The translations under genes and the position numbers were made by a program. Source: Calonectria ilicicola (Eukaryota; Ascomycota; Sordariomycetes; Hypocreales; Nectriaceae). From it: a stretch of 64,000 nucleotides of DNA. The notes below the pieces were generated by a model. The model was not told the origin of the DNA, did no database searches, and saw only the letters and a list, made by a program, of their open reading frames with translations. The stretch covers positions 3,162,001 to 3,226,000 of the forward strand of contig CP085831.1 in the NCBI GenBank assembly GCA_020809705.1, given 5' to 3'. Of this stretch, positions 56,523 to 64,000 are shown in pieces (positions within the stretch are counted from its first letter, which is position 1; each line of letters begins with the position of its first letter).

Positions 56523-57857
56523 TCAGTTGTTTGGATTAGCTGGGATCCACAATTGATGCCGAGGAGGAGGTGGTGGATTGCGAGATCTTTCTTGGGAAAA
56601 TTCCTGAAGACGCAAGGCCAATAGTTCATACAGAAGCACCCATTTGCTAGGGACTTCCTGTTCCTGTTGCTGACCCACGCTCCATTCGTTTGCGGCGCGT
56701 ACCTCTGCATCAGGCAGACGTTCGCCGAACACCTCCTGGAGTAAACGCTTATAATGGCCTTCCGCAAAGAAGTCTCTGTGTACTTGTTCCCTTTCTGTGA
56801 TTGACGGGTCGATGTAACCCGCGTCTGGGATATCAGAACAGTCTGGGAAGAGCTCTCGAAAAAGCACTTCCCATTTTGCCTCCGCAGTTTTTTTGACTTT
56901 CGCAAGACTAGAAATGTGGATAAACTGGTTGCATGAGGGGCCAGGATAGTCATGAACAGACGGTTCGCAAAGTCCTTTTTGTCTAGCTTCTCTCTCATGT
57001 TTCACCCATTCAGATTCCGTGAGAAAGCCCGAGTGACAAATGCGACAATAACATTGCAGAACGTGTTTGCGTTTAATATGCAAATAAATGTCGCTGACTC
57101 GGTTAAAACGAAATGTTCCACAATTCAAGTTGCTAGCTAAATGGAATTTGGCATATGGGCATGCTAGCGGTCTGGAGAGAGGATCTTCCTTTTTATGATT
57201 ACTTGCACCTTCTCGTCCTTTTTTTTCTTCGCCTTGCCGAAGCCTGAATGGGTCAAAATCTTTGTCTGAAATTACTAAGTTGGTGGTTTCACCAGTGTTG
57301 TCTGCAACGTCCGATGGCTGAGATGGTCCAGCGGAGCAGTGAAGAGACCCCGATAGATCACCTTGAACCGCGGGCTGCAAGTGACTGGATACCGACGACG
57401 GCTGCAAGGACTGGGATGGCTCAGCGGGGTAGTCAGGAGACCCGTATGAATGAGCTGGACTCGCGAGCTGCAAGCCGCTGTGTAGCGCCGATGACGACTG
57501 CACGAACTGAGATGGCTCAGTGGGGAACGTACAATGCTCGTATGAATGAGCTGGACTCGCAGGCTGCAAGCCACTGTGTAGCGTCGATGACGGCTGCACG
57601 AACTGAGACGGCTCAGCGGAGTAGTCGGGAAACCCGTATGAATGGGTTGGACCCGCGGGCTGCGAGCCACTGTATAGAGTCGATGACGGCTGCACGAACT
57701 GAGATGGCTCAGCGGAGTGGTCAAGAAATCCGTATGAATGAGCTGGACCCGCGGGCTGCAAGCCACTGTGTAACGCCGACGCCGAACCCACAGCACCTCC
57801 AGGCTGTGGAACACGGCTGTAGGGCTGAGATGCAGCGCCCGGTACCTCAGGTGCCAC
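56523..57857 (-). CDS. CPFYK-related zinc-finger protein with 32-residue N-terminal repeats
   Basis: Single exon, 444 residues. Residues 27-154 are four tandem 32-residue repeats (consensus starts SALHSGLQPAGPAHSYG and ends AEPSQFVQPS), followed by a degenerate fifth. The zinc-finger part begins at LACPYAKFHLASNLNCG and VSDIYLHIKRKH, then CYCRICHSGFLTESEWVKHE, so both fingers are present though the first has CPYA rather than CPFY. The conserved AEAKWEVLFRELFPDC helix follows. The C-terminal third is helical and ends Pro/Asn-rich. Repeat number probably varies between strains. Family function unknown; repeats suggest a flexible protein-binding arm. Intact. Confidence 0.7.
   Translation of the reverse strand: MAPEVPGAASQPYSRVPQPGGAVGSASALHSGLQPAGPAHSYGFLDHSAEPSQFVQPSSTLYSGSQPAGPTHSYGFPDYSAEPSQFVQPSSTLHSGLQPASPAHSYEHCTFPTEPSQFVQSSSALHSGLQLASPAHSYGSPDYPAEPSQSLQPSSVSSHLQPAVQGDLSGSLHCSAGPSQPSDVADNTGETTNLVISDKDFDPFRLRQGEEKKGREGASNHKKEDPLSRPLACPYAKFHLASNLNCGTFRFNRVSDIYLHIKRKHVLQCYCRICHSGFLTESEWVKHEREARQKGLCEPSVHDYPGPSCNQFIHISSLAKVKKTAEAKWEVLFRELFPDCSDIPDAGYIDPSITEREQVHRDFFAEGHYKRLLQEVFGERLPDAEVRAANEWSVGQQQEQEVPSKWVLLYELLALRLQEFSQERSRNPPPPPRHQLWIPANPNN
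57310..57779 (-). repeat. 96-bp coding minisatellite, four copies plus remnant
   Basis: Four copies of a 96-bp unit (57779-57396), with a fifth degenerate copy to about 57310, inside the zinc-finger gene. Because 96 is a multiple of three, other frames on both strands also stay open across it. Confidence 0.85.
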
Positions 57858-58089
57858 TGTGAGATTTTGACTATAGTCAAGATTGGAGTCATGGCCCTAG
57901 CATCGTTGGTCAATGTTCGTTCAATGCAAAATATATAAATTAGATCTCACATAATAACCAAACACCAGCATCTCAGGTACCACCATTGTGGGATCTTGAC
58001 CAGAGCCAAGATTGAAGTTGTGGTCCTAGCATCGTTGGTCAATATTCACTCAATGCAAAATGTATGGATCAGATCTCACATGGTGACCA
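57846..58089. repeat. Direct duplication of about 115 bp
   Basis: 57846-57960 and 57972-58089 share most bases, including the unit CCTAGCATCGTTGGTCAAT and ATGCAAAAT. The first copy overlaps the start codon of the zinc-finger gene at 57857; in the second copy the equivalent ATG is changed. Confidence 0.75.
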
Positions 58090-59804
58090 GCCCCCCCTAT
58101 CGCATTGATCTCGTCACGGCCCGAGTTGTGAGCGTGGTTCCCCGTTGAGTGCATTCTTTCTTGCAGGTGCTCGTGTTGCTATCTCGTTTCACTTGACTCA
58201 CCTTGTTCCCGAGTATTTTTTGGCTTGTGAAACAGATTGAGATTGGGGGGGTTAAATAAACCCGAGCGTCTAACAGATATGGATCTGAAATTCATCTTCA
58301 TATGTGCAAATTTGTGTTAAATTTCATTTGTAAAATGTGACACCAAATATCATCCGTTGTGTACAATCGAGTGTATACAATAGGGTAGTTTGGTAAGATG
58401 ATGAGAACAAGTGCCAACACTGAAACCCTTCAGGGATTTGAGTTCCCGAGTCAGATACGCATTGGCGACGAATAGCAACCGGCGTATGGGTACGGGTTGT
58501 TTGTACTGGGAAGAAACATTACTCCTGAAGTATTGAACCGTGGCACACAGGCAGCTGGATGTATTGTCACCAAGTCTGCCGCAAGTGTGGGAGAGGCAGG
58601 GGGCGGGTGGGACGCGGGACGGTACGCAGTCGTGTACACTCTTGTTCTCCAGCTGGCGCATTCAGGGTAGTCGCATGGACAGATAGCTGAGCTAGGCAAG
58701 GTGTTGTACGTCATGATGAAGAATCGGAGAGTTTGATGAAGCGAATGCAATATTTTATTGACAAGAACTGTCTGCATCCCAAATTAACCAAACGCAACCA
58801 ACTAACTAGTCCACCCTGCAATGCAACCCATCAAAGACCCTTGTCTGGCGGCTTGGCACACTGAAGAGCACAACTTTTGTGCTGAAATAGCGCTCTTACG
58901 CCACTGAAGCCCACTGTGCAGAATGCGCACCTCCCTGGCCGATTAGCGCCGCAATTGAGAAAAACCAAGTGTCCGAGTAAGACATAGATTGATGCGTGCG
59001 AAAAGCAGAGGAGCGCAACGTTTTTTTCGGGAAACCCTTCTCCAAGGGTGAAGGCCAAGGGATGGACTGACCTGAGCGCCCATGCGAAAACCTTTGCTTG
59101 TTGGTGAAGCTTCCTCTTGCTTTTCTTGTTTGATGATATTGTTCATTTATCTATGAGGGCATTGTGAGCGATGGGCTGAGGTGTTGAGGCTGTGCCGAAA
59201 CGGTACTAGCTGTTATGTGGCTTGGCTGTGCACAGGTGCACACCGAGGTGGACACACAGAATGCCCGCAAGAATACACACAAGAATACACACAAGAATAC
59301 ACACAAGAATACACACAAGAATGCACACAATAATGCACACAAGAGTGCACACCTGTCCATCAGCATGTCAGCCTCAATACAACCGATATTTTAAGCGATT
59401 GTGTGTGTCACAATAGATCATGTAGAGTGATGCAAGTCAAAATTGGCCATCGTCTTCCGTGGTTTGGCCGAGCCACATCAAGCTCAGCCTTGCACTCTCC
59501 CCACACACAAATTGCAGTAAACTCCATGCAGTAAACTCCATGCAGTCAGCATGTGCAGCGAAATATCATGCTAGAGACACGACGAGCATCACAACATGCC
59601 GTGTGTACCTGGTTTATAATCTCGATTACTTGAAGGCATCGCGAGATACGATTAAATTTTGTGGTAGGCTCTGCAATCAAAGGCTCACATTTAGTCTTCT
59701 TTTTCTCAATGCACATGTAACTTACCGCGTAAACTGGAGTTCTAACTGAAGAGCGATGTGATAGAACTTTACTAATCTCTAAACCACATACGAGCAGTGC
59801 CTTT
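58090..59804. other. Intergenic spacer with minisatellite
   Basis: No gene supported. Holds a 12-bp minisatellite (59269-59352) and a 14-bp direct repeat GCAGTAAACTCCAT near 59515-59541. Several overlapping frames on both strands lack features. Confidence 0.35.
59269..59352. repeat. 12-bp minisatellite, seven copies
   Basis: Unit AAGAATACACAC repeated seven times with point variants (G for A, T for G). No spacers between units, so it is a simple tandem repeat, not a CRISPR array. Confidence 0.85.
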
Positions 59805-62796
59805 TTATCCTTTACCAAAGTGATTTCCGGTTATACCCCATGTAATGCAACCGTAATCCCCGTTATCTGTATACTCCCCGCCTCTAGTTTTATTGACGGA
59901 GCCGACAGTGTTACAGCTGGTTAGCAGTGACATGGCGTTGCGACAGTAGTCGCCACGTTGAAATTCCTTTAGAGGTTTGCAACCTGTTTGGTTCTGAGCA
60001 CTAAAAATACTCAGAATGATGTTCATGGTGGAATTGATCGTATAAACCCACGGCTCTTGTGGGATTACTCCATTCTTGATTGCCAAGGTTGTTCCGTTGC
60101 AGAATCCGTCTATCGCTGCCTTTTCCTGGTCTCGAGTGTAGCTAGTCCATGCCGATCCAAAGTTGCAACGGCAATCTTCATCGCCAACGGTACCATCTTT
60201 CTCATTTACAAGTGTCACGGCAACTGCAGGACACTTGGAGGGGGTGCTCATTGGGGGTGCTCATTGGGGGTGCTTGCGTTGTAATCTGCACTGCCTATGT
60301 GGTCCTGCTTGTTGTCGTCGCGGTCGCGGTATCAAAGATAGAGTCGAGTTCGGATTGAGCATATTCAGCAGCAGCAGCAAGGTCTGCATCGCTTTCTTCA
60401 ATCGATTCCCACTGCTCCTTACCATGAAGATCTGTAGGAGTTCCGGACTGCGAGGTAGTGCTCGTTACGGTGACAGTGTGGGAAGAATCTTGAACATCGC
60501 AGCCGTAAACAGTTCCACAGGTCGAAATAACTTTACTTGTTATTGTGGCCGTTGTCTTGACACCAATAGAGACGCCATATGATGTGCTGGTGACACACAT
60601 TTTGGCTGACTCAGTCTCACAATCAGTAGGTTTGGAAGAGAACGTTGGGTTATAATCCGGACCAATTCTATCCATGAATGTTAGCTCTCAATTAACAATA
60701 ATCAACCCAAATGTTTATTTCATACGTGTGCTTTGGCCACGGAGGGAGAAATCCATCGGTCTCGATTTGGATGGGTATATTGGGATCAATGGAAATTGTA
60801 CCAGGTGGACCACTGCAGCGGTGTTAGCATGGGCAATAAAAAGCGAGGGTTAGATTCTTACGGAGGATATACTCCAGGAGGATGAATGATTTCCCAGCCA
60901 AGTATTCCGCCGACACAGATGTCAAAAAACCACATGTTGCATGGAATGACAAAGCCATTTTTGGTTGGTTTCGGTGCTGCCACGGAGGTTGTAATCGGAA
61001 TGATGAGATAGTCGGTAGTCGAAGTTTGTGTGCTGGTGATGGTTGGAGGGTGCGTGATTTCTGATTTTCTTGTTGTGATAGTTGTTGAAAAAGAAGAAGA
61101 ACCCCGATCTTTGGAATCCGTGGCACTGGGAGGGGATGTGGCTTCCGACTTGTGTGTATCAGTAGGGAAGAAAGTTGAAACGTTGCCGCTTGACCAGTAA
61201 CGGTGGTGGGCTTTACGGAACCTATTTGTGTCCCTCCAGATTGGAATATAGTTGACACTTTGCCATCTGAATGTGTGATCACGGTGGATATCCCAAGGCT
61301 GGTTGCTGTGAACCGTCCCCCAGAGCTTGTAGTCAAACCAGAGGTAGCTGATCCCTTGCCACTAGCATCAGAAGGGAAGATTGTTGACACCTGGCCATTT
61401 GCATTGGTGGTAGTAACTGGGGTCGGTGAAACGGTTCCTGTACTCGTACCGAGCGATAAAGTGGATACTCTACTGTTTGTGCCGGTAATGGTGGTCATAG
61501 GTTCAGAAATCACAGTCGACACCCTTCCATCAGACGCAGTAACAACAGTAGAGGCCCCTGGATTTCCTTTTGTTCCATCAGTAGACCGAATGGTTGATGG
61601 TAGCTTTCCAGAGCCTGTAGAAATAGAATGTAATGTCGAACCTATTTCTGGCTGTATGGTCCGGAAAATGGTTGATACTTTGCCATTTGAATGTGTAACG
61701 ACGGTAGGTAGGGCCTCAGTGCTCGGAAATATGGTGGATATTTGTCCGTTAGTGTGGGTAATTATAGTGGGTACAACCACAGTATTCCCATGGTCAATAG
61801 TAGAAACAATGGTTGATACATAGCCATCAGAATTTGTTGTCACCTCAGACACCACCGAACCGGTCTTGATTCCAGTCTGAGATGAAATCAGGGGACTTGG
61901 CAGATTGGAACTTGCAATCCCTGGCCTGGCGGTGGAGGGAGCTGAGATTACCGCATCAGATGTGGTATCAAGCGAACTATGCCCGCTGATTTGAGATATG
62001 ACAGTCGACTTTTTATTGCTAGTGTGGGTGGAAGTATTCGCCCCCTTGCTTGAGACTGCTGGTGCGCCAGAGTTTGGAGCTTCAGTCTGTTTCCATCAGG
62101 TTAGAAAGACCGCATACATAGCTTGTGAATGTTTCCTTACCGAAATCCATGTAGAAACGCTTGTAGGCACTTCCACATGTGACTGTTGGGAGGTTTTGGT
62201 AGATGGGGTATTATTCGTCTGGTTTGGCGTTGTGAGTTTCGTTTTGCTTGATAAATTAGATGTCCCGGCGGGGATGTCATGAGAACTCGATGTGAGACCA
62301 CCCGTTGCCAAACTCAGAGGGCCATCACTGCTAACAGGTGCCACGCCGTAGATAGTTGAGGCGTATTTAAATGTTTCAGTACTCTTAACCTTGGTCATGA
62401 TAGTAGTGAAACAATCAGAGCCAAGAGAGGACGGGGCCGAATGCGGGTAGCACATTTCGTTCTTCCCACATTTCCAGCCCTCTGGACAACATCCCCTGCC
62501 ACAACATTCTTTACCTAATGGTCCAGAGTTAAATTGAGTCAGAACTAAGGATTTTGCAAAAAAAAAAAAAAAAAAAGAAAAGAAAGAAAAGGCACTGGCA
62601 TACCATGGCCACAAATATGTCCCCAACTTTGATTCGTCCTTGGGCAGCAGGACTGACAATGTCCAAGAGTATAGCATTCTAAGCCGCAAAGGCACGACTC
62701 AATGCCGCAATTGGGTTGAGAATAAAGATTTAGTGCTGCTGTCGAGTGGCTGTCGAGAAAGAGTGCAATGAAAGTAAGAGTGGTGACCCTCATCAT
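59805..62796 (-). pseudogene. Large secreted Ser/Thr-rich repeat protein, multiply disrupted
   Basis: Exons 62796-62604, 62514-62141, 62086-60862, 60812-60726 and 60667-59805. The N-terminus has a signal peptide (TLTFIALFLDSHSTA) and two Cys-rich modules (CGIESCLCGLECYT; CCGRGCCPEGWKCGKNEMCY, granulin-like). Next comes a long Thr/Ser region with units like VVTHSNGKVSTIF, then CNMWFFDICVGGILGW and the PPGTISIDPNIPIQI/LPPWPKHT block known from fungal wall-associated chitinase-like proteins, then a Cys-rich tail. Lesions: a one-base deletion near 61190 (frames GTVTG / SSGNVSTFF), a TAG at 60297-60295 and a 13-bp tandem duplication at 60241-60266 that shifts the C-terminal frame. Originally a secreted, probably wall-linked protein. 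Confidence 0.7.
60241..60266. repeat. 13-bp tandem duplication in coding sequence
   Basis: GGGGTGCTCATTG occurs twice in a row. Removing one copy restores the frame between the APP and TPSKCPAVAV segments on the minus strand, so it is a recent slippage-type duplication. Confidence 0.8.
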
Positions 62797-64000
62797 GTGA
62801 CATTTCTTTGGCAAAACTAATCGCATTGAAGGTTGTAAAGATAATGTAAGAGATCAGCTTTTTATCAAAGCACACGTGTGAAGCGAATAGGGATTAAAAA
62901 TAAGAATTGCATATCTCAATTCACCTCGGTCCTCTGTTGCTGGCATTCACTGGTCGAGACATCTCTTATAAGTATGCTAAAATTTTTGAATCATTCGATA
63001 TTGCAATCGCTACTTTTTGCCGATCTTCCGAATTACTTTTTATCGAAGCCGTGAGATACTAGGAGGTGGCCTGATCTCCTGCAAGTGTTTCAAGTCATCA
63101 TGGCAACAACCAACAACATGCACTTGATGGAATTCCTGCATCAAACCGAGCTGCATCTGGGGCGGAGTATGGAAACTTTTGCCTTGTCTGAAGATTTTGC
63201 TGCCGGGTAGCCGAAGGATGAGTGGAAGTGCCGGATGTGCGTGCAGACTGTTGGTTGCTAGCTCAGGGACAGCAGAAGGGCCGAATGTTGGTTGGCTGCT
63301 TGTACAGCCGAGCATCCAGATTGTGCATGTTGTGAGAGTCTAGTGTGATAGAGTGCAAGGTCCATATTTCACAAATTGTCCGCCTTGTTGGTAGTTAGTT
63401 TAAGCCAATACGAGAAGCTGAGACGTTTATCTCCACACTGTTGATTGTCATTTGTACTAATCAGTAAGCGCGTTTCATAAAGTCCAGTACTGAAAGGATG
63501 CGGTGCATGATCCCTCAATACTTCAACGCGTGAATTAAATTAAACATTAGCCCTCTTCTCGGGTATTTTCAGCTAGTATCCAGTTGTTGGTCGTTGCCTC
63601 TCACCTGAGCCAAATGCGTGATTCATCCCTTAGCCGGACGACGCTCTGGCTCATGCGGAATCCATCGTCGTCAGTTAGTGGGAGGAATCATTCGATGCTC
63701 GAGACCGATGGGTTTTAGACTGTCCCATTGCCGACGGCGTGTCTCATTCTTAGTCATGTCTTCTTCCTTCCCGCTTTGAAACCTTCTAGCAATTCACTTC
63801 CTATTCACATTTTCTAAATTGGAATTTCCATAAGTCGTGCTGTATTCTAGCGTCCCCCATATAATTTGATTATTCCTGTTTCTTGCTCGGATTATCATTG
63901 TTTATGTCATTCTTCAACTTTACCTTAGAGCCATCGCTGTTGTATCAAGTGTGAATATGCTCTCAAGATCAACTCTTTCATTTAGCATGACTAAAATTGT
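62797..64000. other. Intergenic to window end
   Basis: No gene recognised. A minus-strand 91-codon frame at 63040-63315 has no domain features. Confidence 0.35.

Noticed and set aside
57248..57913. Long open frames on both strands across the 96-bp repeats
   Set aside because: They are frame shadows kept open by a repeat unit divisible by three; only the minus frame 57857-56523 leads into a recognisable zinc-finger protein.
59269..59352. CRISPR-like array
   Set aside because: Units are 12 bp and contiguous without unique spacers, and the genome is eukaryotic.
59151..59416. Overlapping open frames in the 12-bp repeat (Cys/Val/Phe or His/Thr-rich)
   Set aside because: They are translations of a simple repeat with no domain, signal or splice support.

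Overview
This window is filamentous ascomycete nuclear DNA (Pezizomycotina; Sordariomycetes/Hypocreales is my guess from the gene families). Most genes are split by short GT-AG introns of 45-110 nt. Gene density is low, with long AT-leaning spacers. The families are typical of accessory fungal regions: secreted hydrolases, tyrosinases, an aristolochene-synthase-type terpene cyclase, a CYP65-like P450, F-box proteins, and fungal zinc-finger proteins of the CPFYK type.

Layout. 0.9-8 kb: a conserved hypothetical gene facing a FAD monooxygenase, a secreted GDSL esterase, and a SAM methyltransferase with an internal stop. 9.4-12 kb: a seven- or eight-span membrane protein and an Hsp30-type small heat-shock protein. 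14.5-18 kb: tyrosinase 1 and, on the other strand, a C2H2/fungal-trans regulator. 18.3-22.1 kb: two broken secreted-protein genes (SnoaL-like and carboxylesterase). 24.8-26.1 kb: an APH-type kinase. 27-34.7 kb: a decayed zinc-finger gene split by a 3,083-bp hAT transposon with perfect TIRs and an 8-bp target duplication, followed by an intact zinc-finger relative. 37-43.3 kb: tyrosinase 2, a GH43-CBM6 arabinan/xylan hydrolase and an F-box protein. 44.7-50.6 kb: a small secreted protein, then a divergently arranged P450 and sesquiterpene synthase, both with stop codons in otherwise conserved frames (a dead terpenoid mini-cluster). 51.3-53.6 kb: a short HEPN-like gene and a second F-box-like gene. 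54.8-57.9 kb: two more CPFYK-family genes facing each other, one with a 96-bp coding minisatellite. 59.8-62.8 kb: a large secreted Ser/Thr-rich repeat protein carrying several disruptive mutations.

The main theme is decay. The hAT transposase can still be read on the minus strand, with TAG/TAA where Trp or Gln is expected. That is the signature of C-to-T change at CpA (RIP-like). Several single-copy-looking genes also carry one clean in-frame stop, and one esterase has lost its catalytic-serine segment. The intact genes (tyrosinases, esterase, GH43, Hsp30, kinase, F-box, membrane protein, regulators) lie between these wrecks. I reconstructed exon structures by eye from reading frames, splice consensus and family motifs. 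No similarity search was possible, so family names are recognitions, not search results.
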